Assembly (NCBI GenBank): GCA_025558075.1
Contig: JAHLKF010000040.1
Coordinates: 1 to 64,000, forward strand
DNA: 64,000 nucleotides
Direction: 5' to 3'
DNA from: Gaertneriomyces semiglobifer
Taxonomy: Eukaryota; Chytridiomycota; Chytridiomycetes; Spizellomycetales; Spizellomycetaceae
The first letter of the stretch is position 1. Each line of letters starts with the position of its first letter. A model generated the notes under the pieces. That model had not been told where the DNA came from, searched no databases, and saw only the letters and a program-made list of their open reading frames with translations. Below are positions 24,324-34,996 of this stretch, one piece after another. A program made the position numbers and the translations under genes.

Positions 24324-24632
24324 TTAGTGCATGCTTGCCCACACGCCAAACTCGGCAGGGTACTTGTGTGGTCTCTTGACGTTTAGCAGTCCTGCCGATT
24401 TGTCAGCGGAGAAGAACGTGGACGCAATGGTGTCGAACAGTGAGTTGCGACGAGGGAGAGCGTCCGGTGTAGGCGGGGATGTGGAGGATACGGATGAGGA
24501 TAGGGATGATAGGGAGGTGTAGGATGACGGGGAGTTTTGGAGAGACATGTCGCTCTGAGAGCGACTGTTGCCGCTGTTGTTGGTGTTGTTGCGGCGTGGG
24601 ATTTCAAGAGGTGCAGTCGGCTGTGGGTACAT
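24324..24632 (-). CDS. Small Ser-rich hypothetical protein
   Basis: A single frame of 102 residues from the ATG at 24632. The first part is Pro/Asn-rich (MYPQPTAPLEIPRRNNTNN), then comes a Ser-dense stretch, then PRRNSLFDTIASTFFSADKS and KRPHKYPAEFGVWASMH. PRRNSLFD has an RRxS site that a basophilic kinase such as PKA could phosphorylate (inference). The amphipathic SLFDTIASTFF looks like a short helix. No known domain. The frame remains open nine codons upstream of the ATG, so an extra 5' exon is possible. Confidence 0.5.
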   Translation of the reverse strand: MYPQPTAPLEIPRRNNTNNSGNSRSQSDMSLQNSPSSYTSLSSLSSSVSSTSPPTPDALPRRNSLFDTIASTFFSADKSAGLLNVKRPHKYPAEFGVWASMH

Positions 24633-25505
24633 TGTTGGTATATAAAAAGCAGCTGGCAAAATGATACTGTAGTTGTGTGCTATGGGAAGTGAGAGCGTCC
24701 CTCGGCGGCGTGCTGTTCCCTTTATATGAGATCAAAACAGTAGTTCCGCCCATAACTCCCCGTCCCGTTGTGCGACGCGCTTTAAGCATGTTGTGTTATG
24801 CGCAACAGCGACTCATGGAACGCACAGAACCCGTCATGCCGCAGTCATGATGAATACGTGCGCAGTCATGCTAGTGCTAGGCACAGTCATCGTGTACACT
24901 TGCATCTTATCAGCCGCGTGGGTTGCATTCAATGGAATAACTAATCGAATATAATATACACAATATGGATGCATTGAATAATGGTTAGGGATGACCCGTG
25001 GGTCAGGAAACGTCATGAGCTCATGTGACCCCAAATCAAGAAATAATTGCCATATCGGGAAGATCTCCATGAATCGATTACGGCGTTAAACTGTACACCC
25101 GTGAAACCAGGTTTCTGTCGTCTTTGGATCCCAAGAGCAGAGCAGAGGCTATTCCACGTTTGTGATCCGCGCACTCAAATATTGTCCGCCAAGCCTCTAA
25201 GGCTCTAACGTTTATTTAACGACGGTGGACGGCTCCGAGGCCGAGTTGAATAACAGTTGACAGCCCAACAATGTGATCTCCGTGGCTCTGTCACAAACTG
25301 ACTTGGTGAAACCCGTCAATTTAAATGACGACGGGGAGGCTCTAATATGGAAGTCCTGAATGGAGAATAGCAGTCGCATCCAAGAGGAATAAACGAGACC
25401 ATGCATCGCATCAGTGCCAAACACCGGGCCCGCATATCGTTTGTCGTCACGATGCACATTACCAAATAGCAGAAGAGGTGCGGCGATTTTGGCTGCCGAA
25501 AACAG
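24633..25505. other. Intergenic
   Basis: About 870 bases with no convincing gene. Part of the right end may contain the missing first exon of the coiled-coil gene that follows. Confidence 0.4.
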
Positions 25506-25796
25506 GCAGCGACGGCGACGGACAACGAGTACACTGAATCGGAAGCGTCTGGAGCCGGTCCACAATCCGACAACGAAGAGTCTTCCTCCGACAAAGTGAC
25601 AGAAGCTGATCTAGCCACCTTTCTCCGGACGGGGAAAAAGCTTCAAACAAGCAACAAGCGTCTCCACAAGCAAAATATCGAACTTCGCCGCCAAAATGAG
25701 GCACTCAAGCGTGAAAACGACCAACTGCGGCAAGAAAGTGCGGAGTCGCGCAAGCGGCTCAAAGGGAAGTTCACGGAATTGTTGGAACTAGTGTAG
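25506..25796 (+). CDS. Leucine-zipper-like coiled-coil protein (first exon not found)
   Basis: An open frame runs from a good acceptor (AAAACAG at 25505) to the stop at 25796, 96 residues. It begins acidic (TDNEYTESEASGAG, then SDNEESSSDK) and continues into a long charged coiled coil: LQTSNKRLHKQNIELRRQNE, then ALKRENDQLRQESAESRKR. Heptads show Asn and Leu at a/d positions, as in bZIP zippers, but no basic DNA-contact region (N-x7-R) is visible upstream. The first ATG in this frame is at 25596, which would leave 66 residues. A split N-terminus is possible. Function unknown. Confidence 0.4.
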   Translation, partial: AATATDNEYTESEASGAGPQSDNEESSSDKVTEADLATFLRTGKKLQTSNKRLHKQNIELRRQNEALKRENDQLRQESAESRKRLKGKFTELLELV

Positions 25797-25833
25797 TAAC
25801 TTCTGTATTCATCGCAAGTCAAAAAGTTACGTC

Positions 25834-26055
25834 TTACGTCGCCTCTATCAGCCCCCTTATCTCTTCCTCGGTCTTTCCCATCATGTCAATGTTCTCTCCG
25901 AGGTTCTTGAAGCAACCCCTGTTTTGAACGGTGAAGCCTTCAACAAAACCTTTGTGGTATGCAATGCCTGTCTTTGTAGTGGTTTGAGACATGCTGTTCA
26001 CTCTTTGGTCGGTTGTGGAAGAGGAATGGGTAGATATAGAGGAATGAAAGCTCAT
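25834..26055 (-). CDS. Small hypothetical protein
   Basis: A 73-residue frame from the ATG at 26055; an internal ATG would give 52 residues beginning MSQTTTKTGIAYHKGFVEGF. The end, NLGENIDMMGKTEEEIRGLI, is a plausible charged helix. No family is recognised. It is convergent with the coiled-coil gene, 37 bases away. Confidence 0.35.
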   Translation of the reverse strand: MSFHSSISTHSSSTTDQRVNSMSQTTTKTGIAYHKGFVEGFTVQNRGCFKNLGENIDMMGKTEEEIRGLIEAT

Positions 26056-26507
26056 GTGTGTTTGAGATGATCGAGTTGGACAGGAAGCCCTTGATAGAAG
26101 ACGAAGAAGATGAGGTCTGATGAATAATGTGCACTTGGAGGGCCCTTTGATTGGGCTTGTTGAAAGTCTTCAGACCGGCGGTGCTTGTCAGACGTCCTCG
26201 GCTGTTATCTTGATGTGGTAGATCGAGTGTCCTTTTTTGTAGTAGATTTTCCTAATCGTGTCGATTGCAATGCCCATGGATTTTGCTAAAGCGCGCAAAC
26301 TTGGAGCAGTGTACACATATTGTCCGAAGGAGTGTATCAATCAGAAACTACAAGGTTGTCAGCTGGTATTTGATGAGGATGAAAAGGTGCTAGATTATAT
26401 CTATACCCTTGGTGGCAAGCAGAAGGTACACGTCTCGAACTATGCGAGCTTCTCCTTCGGAAGAACTGGTCCTAGTAGCGGTCTCCTCACAAGATACCGG
26501 TCTAGGG
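26056..26507. other. Intergenic with an open frame before the tRNA
   Basis: A frame from 26270 encodes MPMDFAKARKLGAVYTYCPK and continues to about 26460 before running into the tRNA gene. It has two Cys and looks mildly coding, but it has no stop of its own and no recognised family. It may be a gene remnant. Confidence 0.3.
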
Positions 26508-26579
26508 GCCCGATTAGCTCAGTGGTAGAGCGTGAGGCTTTTAACCTTAAGGTCGTGGGTTCGACACCCACATCGGGCG
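26508..26579 (+). tRNA. tRNA-Lys (UUU), copy 2
   Basis: Same 72-base cloverleaf and TTT anticodon as the copy at 16350, differing by one base in the D loop (GTGGTAGA instead of GTGGCAGA). No intron. Its 3' end lies 125 bases before the prolidase start. Confidence 0.97.
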
Positions 26580-26703
26580 TTTCTTGTTTTACCATTTCCG
26601 TCGAGTCCCTTGTCTATCAATAACCGCGCATTTAAAGTTCCCGAAGTGATGACCCCCGTTCAAATTCATATCGCCGACAGAGATCCGATAACCTTTCTCG
26701 ACT

Positions 26704-28470
26704 ATGCGCCCTGATTCAATGCTGCCTTCAAATTGTGTGAGCGTGAAGAAGCTCCTGGAGTCGCAACCGTCATTGCCGGAACCTTGCACAACGCGTAAAC
26801 ATGAAGGCAATGACACTCAGAAACGTCCGGTCAATCGTTGGTCACTCGCCATTTGTCTCATCTATTTTCTATTCTTCTACCCGGGCTTGGACATGGATAC
26901 TGGGATATCTCTCGAACGCAAGTGCCCTTTCTCCCCACCCACCCTCGCCTCGCCCCTTTGGACCGAAACCCGTGCAAGATTGACGGATCGCTTGGCCGGC
27001 CTACCCGGATGGGGTGAAAATGAATATGTCATTGCGCTTCCAACGGGGACACGTGCGGGGAGGGTTGGTAGTGATATGGAGGCTCCTTGGAGAGTTGCTG
27101 GGGATGCAGGATACATTGGTGAATGGTGGGTGAGCGATAGCATTGTGCTGCTCACTCCCAAGAATGACACTGAAGGAGGCGAGATCGGGTTCCATGTGAG
27201 CTTGTTTTTACCGAATCAAACTCAGCGTGAGTTGGTTTTCTCGGGATTTCCGGATCTGGAAAAGTTGCGGGAAGATTATGGACTGGCTCATGTTCAGTAT
27301 CTGGGACCACACCTGGTAGAGCTCTTGGCAGGGCGCAAGGTGCTTGTGACGACCTACTCTTTGGAAGAGGTTGCACAGACACTTGGTGAGCTTAAAGATA
27401 AGATAGACCTCGTATCAAGCGATGACCTTACCGAGCGCATCATCGCCTCGCGCTTCACCAAAACGGCGGGTGAGATGACCTACCTCGCGTTTGCTTCCAA
27501 GGTAGCGGCATGGGTTCAGGCCAAGATGGAAGCTCACATAACCGGGTCGCGTCGCATCCAGGAAGAACCCATAAAGAACGCGTTTGAGTACCTCAGCACA
27601 GTATGTTACGCGCAGTCGCAAGCATACAACCCTATCGTGGCGGCAGGGCGACACGCAAGCGTTTTACATTACCGAACGGGAGAAGCTCCCATTTCGGAAG
27701 CCTACAAAGAGCACAGATACCCCAACTTTGTGTTGATTGATGCGGCAGGGCAGGTGGCCAATTATGCGAGCGACATGACCCGGACGTACGCTATCCGTGA
27801 TACTTGGAGGCTTTTCCGGTCCAGCCGGTCGCGACCCATGAAAATCGTTCATAAGATTGTTTCTGACGCGCAGGCCGCCGGAGTTGACTATTTCGACAAC
27901 GCAAAGTTATGGGCAGACGTGGAGATGGTGACCATCAAACGTTTAGTCCATGGACTCGTTCATCACGGGTTTTTCGTCGAGGGTGTTACTTGCGACGATG
28001 TGTTACGTGAAGAAGCGTGGAGGGTCTTTATGCCACATGGCGTTGGACATAGTGTTGGTACGTCTGCCCCAAACACGAGGCGACTTTCATAAACTGAAGT
28101 AATAACTCATCCCTTTTAAATAGGCCTGGACGTGCATGACCCGATTCCCTCAAAGTTCCAATCCTCTTCACCTCTCACCACACGCCCGCACCTCTATAAC
28201 ATGTTACATACCACCTCTTCTGCATCCCAGCTGTCCATCAATTTCACCATCACCCCCGGAGTCGTCATGACCATTGAACCTGGGGTCTACTTCATCCCTT
28301 CACTATGGTCCCTTGTCCGCTCACTCCCCGAGTACGAGACCGTCCGAGACATGATCAATTGGGACATTGTGGAACAGAAGGAATGGGTGAATGTGGGTGG
28401 CGTGAGGATTGAGGATGTCGTTGCCGTGGACGTCGAAGGTAGGAAGCGGGTGTTGACGAGGGAACATTGA
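26704..28470 (+). CDS. Xaa-Pro dipeptidase (prolidase, peptidase family M24B)
   Basis: Hydrolyses dipeptides with C-terminal proline, using two metal ions. Two exons, 26704–28057 and 28124–28470, give 566 residues (human prolidase 493). All five metal ligands of the pita-bread fold are present: D346 in FVLIDAAG, D357 in SDMTRTY, H449 in PHGVGHSVGLDVHD, E503 in MTIEPGVYF and E548 in GGVRIEDVV. The intron splits the His-loop Gly codon. The aminopeptidase-P-type N domain precedes the catalytic domain. The first 70 residues are not typical: a polar leader and then a hydrophobic run (LAICLIYFLFFYPG) that could be a signal anchor or an unspliced intron. The true start is therefore uncertain, while the enzyme call is firm. 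Confidence 0.88.
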
Positions 28471-28622
28471 TGGCGACTGGCGCTATTCCCTGCTAGAGCT
28501 CGTATGGAGTGCTTACGGCTTACTTGTTAGTTACCTCATGAAACACTATTTGTACTTAAAAGATACCATCTCATGGCGTAATGTATTCATGTAAACCCGC
28601 GACTGGCCGATTGTGAAGGACA
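28471..28622. other. Short 3' region of the prolidase gene
   Basis: About 150 bases between two convergent frames. Nothing recognised. Confidence 0.3.
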
Positions 28623-29088
28623 TTATATGATTAAAGAGTCGCACTTTCCTTTTCTGTCTTTTTGCCGTCGGAAACCAATGTGAAGCGACCATTGGTGAGG
28701 GGTCTCCTTTAAGTTTTGCAGAGCATTAGGTGTCAGATCGCGAAATGGTTTGACGTTTAAATGGAACGCTACTGCTTCCAACAACGCGTTCGCTACCGTT
28801 CCTGTAGATGTACTCAATGATGAGAGGTGATTTCGTTGTTTGTGCATTCCAGCAGTTTCAGCCACGTCTTTATTCAACACAGAGCACGTAACATTGATGT
28901 AATGGTGAACACCTGAATAGACAGGTGGGACGGCAACATTTGACTCCCACGAATTAGGGGAGTTTGTCGGTGGGAAAATTGAAAAAGAAGCGTCAGATGG
29001 GTGATTAGATGGTTTCTGAGATGCGAAAGGAAGTGGCGTGGTTGAATGAAAGGTTCGGGAGGATTTGCTACTGAAGGGAAAGTACTCT
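28623..29088 (-). CDS. Possible C-terminal exon of an unknown gene
   Basis: A stop-free frame of about 155 codons ends at 28623. It reads FHSTTPLPFASQKPSNHPSD near its start and VANALLEAVAFHLNVKPFRD near its end, with mixed, protein-like composition. The first ATG (MHKQRN) is late, so upstream exons around 29100–29440 would be needed; I could not find a consistent join. No family recognised. It may equally be a decayed gene. Confidence 0.3.
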
Positions 29089-30152
29089 CATTTAACTCAC
29101 GCACGAAACCGCCGAAGACTGGGAATTGCCTGGAGTTATTTGTGCCGCCGTTGCGTTGCTGGATGGAGCTTCGTGGACCTAGCGGCGTGTGACTACTCGA
29201 AGCTGATTGCGCGCGAGCGCTGTCTAGGGATTGTTCTGAAGATTCAGGATATTGGCACAGGCATTAGTAAAACCGTAGCTGCATGCGACTGCGAGGGCGG
29301 TAGCGCTGAGTGTACAGTTCTTCCCGCCGTGCCCAGCATCACCTAGAAAATGCAGATCGAGTGGCCAAATACAGAGTTTTGATTTGGGAAACTGGTGGGA
29401 TGCCGGAGCAGGGAAACCACAATTGGCTCTTGTTTGCACACCTCTGAAAGCGTCGTCTCAAGAGCATATACCCGCGGTTCTCCTGTAAATAGACCCAGCG
29501 CATCTGTGGATTCCACATATTGATATCATGTATCGCGCAAGAGAGTGGATATTGGATAAAGTCTCACTTATTTCAAGGATGCGATTAAAGTGGCGGTCAA
29601 TGTTTAGACACAGATCTTTGAAGGCTTTCACAGGCTTCCCCTTTGTCGCATGGCGGAATAGTTTGGTACAGAAATGCATCCGTCAAAAAATTCTTGTCAA
29701 TGAGCTACAAGGTAAAACGTCTCTCTTCAACTATGTCATTGCTTTCCTTCGGCCACTGCCTTGCATTTTATTGCACGGCCATCTCTGGGAATGTTCGTCT
29801 TACTCTTGACCATCGCTTTGTTGTAAACGTCGACGATGCGCATAATTGCAATCTGAGCGTACAGGACCATGCTGTGTATTGCGAACCCAACGGTATCGTT
29901 ATTGCGTCTAAATGGTATTCTCTCCTCACATGAACTGTTACTGCAAGCGTGCACCGCACACCCAAGTCACTACAATCGGTTAGATGTTTGACCGTGCCAT
30001 GCCTATCCCAGGCTTCTGCTTAAGCCCCTGCCTCAGAGTACATAGGACATTGTGGTGCGGGGTGTTTGCAAAAGCCCAAGACTGCATGCCAGGTGCCACA
30101 TTGAAGCAGCCTCAAATCTCAAATATCCCATTAGCTTATCACCAAGCCGACC
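29089..30152. other. Unresolved region
   Basis: Short frames on both strands, among them one at 29224–29439 (-) and one at 29528–29809 (+), without family similarity. It may include exons of the frame ending at 28623. Confidence 0.35.
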
Positions 30153-31241
30153 TCACTCGTCTTCGACATTTACTTGTGCGCCATGTTGGAAGAGAAGCTC
30201 AACAATGTCATCGTAGCCTTTCTGGCACGCCAACGTCAGCGGAGACGAAGAATCGCAGCGATTGGGATCGGCCCCATTGTTCAGGAGAAGTTCAACAACT
30301 TGTTTGTGACCAGTACGACACGGGTTTCGGAGACAATCATCAGGCTGAGCATGCAAGTCAGCGCCATGGCGTAAAAGCAGTCGCACAATGTTTAATCTGC
30401 CACGTTCACAAGCACTAGCAAGAGCAGCCTCACTATTCGCGTGTATATCTGCGCCTTTCGCAAGAAGGTACTCCACCAAATCTCTATTTCCACTAGCCGA
30501 AGCCAGACGCAAAGCTGTATCACTCGGAAGCTGAATATCTGCCCCAGACTGGAGGAGAAGCTCGACAATGTCTTTTCGGCCATAACGACACGCGGAAGCC
30601 AGGGCGTCGTTGCTTTCAGCACGGACATTTGCTCCAGACTGAGTGAGGATTTTAACAATGTTTTTATGGCCCATGTCACACGCTAAGGTGAGGGCATGAT
30701 CTTCGTCTGCATGAAGATTTGCACCGGCCTTGAGGAGGAGTTTGACTAATCCAGTGTGTCCATGGAGGGATGCAAGCCGCAAGGGTACATCATCGTAAGC
30801 GTGAACATCCGCACCGGCATTCACGAGAACGGAAACAACTTCTTTATGTCCATTTGCCGAGGCGAGAAGCAGGGGGGCATCCGTAGCGCTTCGGATATTC
30901 GGCCACCGGGAATGAAACAAGTCATCCATCGGGATGGTATATCGCGTATTTGGTGGATAAGCGCGCGTATGAACATCTACCCCTTTTCGTATCAGAAACT
31001 CAACGACTGCCGAAAGACCCCGTGCTGAAGCTTCCACCAGACAATCCTCAAGACAACCCGAGTAACCTCGGTAAAAGCATGTGTCCCGGAAGGTCTCCAA
31101 CCATTTGCGAGCTTTCAGGGATTCGCTTACGTTCACTGAGGGGTGTACACAGAGCAAATTCAGAGCCGTCCGCTTGTCGCACCACACGTAAATATCAGGC
31201 CAGATATCCGAGAACTTCCAGGGAATGTCGGTGATGGGCAT
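30153..31241 (-). CDS. Ankyrin repeat protein
   Basis: A single exon of 362 residues. The first 60 residues are unlike ankyrin (IPWKFSDIWPDIYVWCDKRT) and resemble the short F-box-like leaders that often precede ankyrin arrays in fungi; that identity is not shown. From about residue 65 there are roughly nine ankyrin repeats with the pattern ALxLASxxGHxxVVxLLLxxGADVHA, e.g. PLLLASANGHKEVVSVLVNA and DALASACRYGRKDIVELLLQ. They end within eight residues of the stop. Ankyrin arrays bind proteins; no enzymatic domain is attached. The partner cannot be inferred. Confidence 0.9.
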   Translation of the reverse strand: MPITDIPWKFSDIWPDIYVWCDKRTALNLLCVHPSVNVSESLKARKWLETFRDTCFYRGYSGCLEDCLVEASARGLSAVVEFLIRKGVDVHTRAYPPNTRYTIPMDDLFHSRWPNIRSATDAPLLLASANGHKEVVSVLVNAGADVHAYDDVPLRLASLHGHTGLVKLLLKAGANLHADEDHALTLACDMGHKNIVKILTQSGANVRAESNDALASACRYGRKDIVELLLQSGADIQLPSDTALRLASASGNRDLVEYLLAKGADIHANSEAALASACERGRLNIVRLLLRHGADLHAQPDDCLRNPCRTGHKQVVELLLNNGADPNRCDSSSPLTLACQKGYDDIVELLFQHGAQVNVEDE

Positions 31242-31949
31242 TCGGAATTCGGCAATGACGGCCTGGAGTAGTAGTGGAAAGCGGAATGCTGGACTGCGGA
31301 GAGTGCACGCTGCATGGTGTCAGGCTTTCTTGGGTCCCCCTTCGAGTTATGAGGGCATGAACTGACGTTTTGCTCGTTTAATGTGCGCGCGCTGGTCGCA
31401 GGTGCTTATGTAAGTGTGTGCAGTCGATAAGCGAGCGCGCTGGATATATGGGCACAAACGGTAGATCAATTTCAAGAGAAACGCGCAGAGAAAATGGACC
31501 GCAGTACATGGTACAACGTGCGGTAGTGGGTGGCAATATCTGAATTTGAAGGTCTTGCAATTTTCCTGGGCCCGATGCCCACCGTTGTTGATGAGAAAAT
31601 ATCCTTCATCGTCCGTCGGACGACGCTTCCAGCCATTCAATACCATAATCCTCTAGAATCGCTGAGACAGTACCAACAATCATGTGCAAGAAAGAGCACC
31701 AATGCCTTGCCATTTTGTACTTGTATAAGTGGAACTCTTACAAAATTATACCCGGGAACTACTGGTTTACCAGCCAAGGAAACAGATTGTGATGAGAAAA
31801 GTTGAAATGAGTATAGTAAAATGTAATACCTATAAGCGACACTATAACAAACAACAAAAATGACTATTTCAAAAGAGCTCATGATATACTGCATTGCACA
31901 TATGAGTGCCTGATGTAAAAGGACATAAGCTTAGAATTGAAAATTTGAA
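31242..31949. other. Intergenic
   Basis: About 700 bases upstream of the ankyrin gene with only short overlapping frames. Nothing recognised. Confidence 0.4.
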
Positions 31950-32235
31950 GAGGCAGTTACACATGAAATAGCGACGTACAACTGGCCGTGAGAGAAAACA
32001 GGTTCCGGAAGATAGACGCCAACATGATTGAGCGTCTGGTCTTGACTTTTGTTGATGGTCATTGCAAAAGCAACTCGGATAGGGAATTGGCGTCGACGTA
32101 GTGAAAAAGGCCAGTTGGTTCCAGTTGGGGTCATTTGAATACGGGGAATCAAAGCGATTGACCGATGTTTGTGCAGTAATGATCTGAGCTTCCACAAACC
32201 TTCGGTCCACTTTTGCTAACAGTAACCGAGTCCAG
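31950..32235 (-). mobile_element. Helitron helicase C-terminal fragment, copy A (decayed)
   Basis: The minus strand encodes WPFSLRRRQFPIRVAFAMTI followed by NKSQDQTLNHVGVYLPEPVF and HGQLYVAIS. This matches the end of the PIF1-type helicase of fungal and animal Helitrons (family knowledge: AMTINKSQGQTL then VGIYLP then HGQLYVALSR). The usual Gly in NKSQGQ is Asp here. Only this tail is present, with no start, Rep domain or upstream helicase motifs, so it is a relic. A second copy lies at 32395. Confidence 0.8.
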
Positions 32236-32394
32236 GAAGCTCAGATCAGTACTGCACAGTCCAATAGCTTGAGTCCAGTTACGTAGTGGTATTACAGGAA
32301 TCCCAGTTTTTAGCAACAGTTTGTGTGGAGCAACGTTGCCAAAGTTCAGAGCATTTATAAACTCTGTGGGTACAAGGTTGCCGCATCCATTGTT

Positions 32395-32645
32395 TCGTCA
32401 GTTGAATCCGAGAGGACACGAGCTCCGGAAGGTAAATACCGACGTGGTTTAATGTTTGACCTTGACTTTTGTTGATGGTCATGGCAAGTACCACTCTGAT
32501 GGGAAATTGGCGTCGACGTAGAGAGAAAGGCCACTCGGTCCGGGTACGAGACAATTTGAAAGGCAGTCCGGCCGATATTTTATCCGGTGATGATTTGAGC
32601 TTCCAGAATTCGGGATTGCACTTTTGTCAATCGCAAACGTGTTCC
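32395..32645 (-). mobile_element. Helitron helicase C-terminal fragment, copy B (decayed)
   Basis: Parallel to copy A: WPFSLRRRQFPIRVVLAMTI, NKSQGQTLNHVGIYLPELV, and then the match is lost (HGQLYVA is missing). The upstream DNA also matches copy A (CTTGACTTTTGTTGATGGTC in both). The two copies lie in the same orientation about 430 bases apart and have diverged at many bases, so the duplication is not recent. Confidence 0.8.
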
Positions 32646-33289
32646 GTTACGGAGTGTTGCTGCAGTGGTCGCTCCGTACGTGGTTAGCAATGCATGCCAC
32701 GCAAGTGCCTATGCCCATGCGCAACACCTTGAATGCACGAGAGTAGATCTAGAGCAGCCCCGGCGCAAAGGATTGTTCTCCGGGAAGCCCTAGGTAATTC
32801 TCTACTTTAATCAGCGTGTCTAGGCTTCAGCATGGACTGGCAAACAGTTACAACGCTGGTGGAGGTTTGGTAGCGTGGGAAAATCACGTCCTTGACAAAT
32901 GAACAACATTTGCCAATTATTACATGTACATGCAGTCACCTTTCAAGTCGGCGATTCACACGTAGACGGCAATTAACGACAAGGCTCAGATCGAAACCGT
33001 TGTGCAGAGACAGCAACCTTGAAGACAGCTGGGACTCGGTAAGCGATGAGCGTAACCATTTGTTAGTCCACGTCACATTATGAAGGAAAGGCTACACATG
33101 TGTGGCAGAAACCCCTTTTCTCATTGTTAAACCCCCTCACACATCTGTTTTTCCAACCAACTGCGCACGTTGAGAAGATATACTAATGATTCCACAATTC
33201 TACCCCACCACCGTGCCAGTAGATCGGTGAACCTGCTAGGCCCTCTTCGGCACAATTCACAGACACTGCCACGTTCTTGTGGTTTGTCA
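32646..33289. other. Intergenic
   Basis: About 640 bases after the Helitron relic and before the next gene. Nothing recognised. Confidence 0.4.
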
Positions 33290-34477
33290 ATGGCGGTGCC
33301 TGTGTCTCAAGTGGGTCCTCCCGGTACCGAGGCCGACGACCCACCACGGTCGGTGGTTGGCACAGATAAGCGCTCGCCTCTCTTCCTCCTGGCAACACCG
33401 TTCGTCAAGATCTACAGTACACTGGCGAAGATGAAGTTCAGCAAAATATTCAGGTTCGGGAAAAAGGATAAAGCTGCAAAGAAGAAAGGTGTTGAGAAGG
33501 GAGAAATCGAGAAGCGGTGCAAAGATGTGGATGGGGTGAAGAGGAAGGATGATAGCCGGGCGGATGTACGAACGGATACCGCGGGATTCGAGTGGAAATC
33601 AGCCCGGACACGCAAGGCCAGCACTATTGCCCCCATTCGCGTCGCCCACACCCACAGCAAGCATGACGGTCACCCGTCCGCTACTGCGTACGTTCTTGAC
33701 GACTACTCGTCCATCTGCGGCAACCAGGAAGCACCTACCCAAGTCCATACTTACAATGATACTAAACTCCGTCGAAAGTCGCATGTACAAAGAACTCGAA
33801 CGCCGGCCATTACGATTCCTACAAGGAACGGGAATGCGCCCAATCCACGTGTGTCTGAGGATTGCCCTACTGGAATGATTCTTAGCGAGTTATGCTCGGC
33901 AGACTCTGTGTATAGCATGTTGCATCCGGTGCCGGATCATCGTGCCAGGTGTGCCTTTGGAGGGCACGACTTGGGCATGGACGCTGGGAAGCGAAAGAGT
34001 TATTTAACTGGGCGAGTCAGTGAGGATTTAAATGAGAGGAAGGCCCGCGAATCACAAGAGCATCTTGCGGCCGAAGCGCGAGGAATTTTGAACGAGATCT
34101 TGAAGGTTGCAGCAGATCTAATGGAGGCGCAGGGAGACCTACATCTTCATAATGATGCCAACAGTCACTATCAACGAGAAGGCTCCAAGAGGCATAGCCG
34201 ACTAAGCGATCTGACAATGTACGATGAAGGCGACCTGAGCATAGTTCGAAATCACCACTATTATTATGCGTTGGCGCGTTATAACATCATGAAAAACGAG
34301 TTGTCGCGAGTCGAGATGCGCCGACAGCAAGTACTGAGCATCGTTGGAGGAATAGAAAACGACATGGCCACGGAGTGGGGTATGCGTATGGGTGCCTTTG
34401 TGGAATTGTATTATGACGTGCTAGATGGCATGGGTTTGGAAAATATCTTGAAATGGTGCTGTGCCTCGGAGGCTTGA
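33290..34477 (+). CDS. Hypothetical basic protein with helical C-terminus
   Basis: A single exon. The frame from the ATG at 33290 gives 395 residues; a second candidate ATG at 33431 begins MKFSKIFRFGKKDKAAKKKG, a strongly basic amphipathic start that could bind membrane or nucleic acid. The middle is Arg/Ser/Thr-rich and probably disordered (TRTPAITIPTRNGNAPNPR). The last 150 residues are helical with regular charges (SQEHLAAEARGILNEILKVA, and ALARYNIMKNELSRVEMRRQ), suggesting a coiled coil or four-helix bundle. It ends in CC-A-S-E-A. I recognise no domain and no neighbour points to a job. Start choice is uncertain. Confidence 0.6.
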   Translation: MAVPVSQVGPPGTEADDPPRSVVGTDKRSPLFLLATPFVKIYSTLAKMKFSKIFRFGKKDKAAKKKGVEKGEIEKRCKDVDGVKRKDDSRADVRTDTAGFEWKSARTRKASTIAPIRVAHTHSKHDGHPSATAYVLDDYSSICGNQEAPTQVHTYNDTKLRRKSHVQRTRTPAITIPTRNGNAPNPRVSEDCPTGMILSELCSADSVYSMLHPVPDHRARCAFGGHDLGMDAGKRKSYLTGRVSEDLNERKARESQEHLAAEARGILNEILKVAADLMEAQGDLHLHNDANSHYQREGSKRHSRLSDLTMYDEGDLSIVRNHHYYYALARYNIMKNELSRVEMRRQQVLSIVGGIENDMATEWGMRMGAFVELYYDVLDGMGLENILKWCCASEA

Positions 34478-34484
34478 CATCGGG

Positions 34485-34690
34485 GACGTCTGCGCATGTA
34501 TCCGGTACAAACAACACAGCTTACTTATCCTTCCTTGCTGTGCACGTTAAAATTAAACATTAACCCATTAAATATAGATGGATCTGGATCCCACATTCCA
34601 AAGTGGAATGTCGCAGTGTTGAAGGCTTACATAATCGCAGCGGAGTTTTGGATGCGCGTGAATTCCAACATCCAATGTCAATCAATGAAC
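34485..34690 (+). repeat. Dispersed repeat, copy 1
   Basis: About 200 bases starting CGTCTGCGCATGTAT and including CCCATTAAATATAGATGGAT and GGCTTACATAATCGCAGCGG. These recur in the same order at 36793–36990 with small indels. No protein is encoded. Confidence 0.8.
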
Positions 34691-34817
34691 TGGAATTCTG
34701 TGCAGTGTCCTTCGACAATTGAAAAAGCCTAGGTATTGCTTTGACGCATAAGCGCACAGCAATGACATTGTTCAGAAGACAACTGGTGTGCCCCTCACGT
34801 ACTAGAAACTGAATACC

Positions 34818-34885
34818 TCCTGTGTTGCCGACTAACCGCCCAGAAGCAAAAAGATCCTGTGTTGACGGCTAATCGCCCAGAAGCA
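34818..34885 (+). repeat. Imperfect 37-base tandem duplication
   Basis: TCCTGTGTTGCCGACTAACC plus CGCCCAGAAGCA at 34818–34848 is repeated with three changes at 34855–34885, separated by AAAAGA. Confidence 0.8.
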
Positions 34886-34996
34886 TATTATTGTTGAAGA
34901 GCAGAATGCGATCGTTTAGGAAAATAAAAGGAGAGAGCTCCTTGATGAGCTCGAGAAATACATTTGAAAAAGCGATTTTGCGTTAGCATCAAGAGT

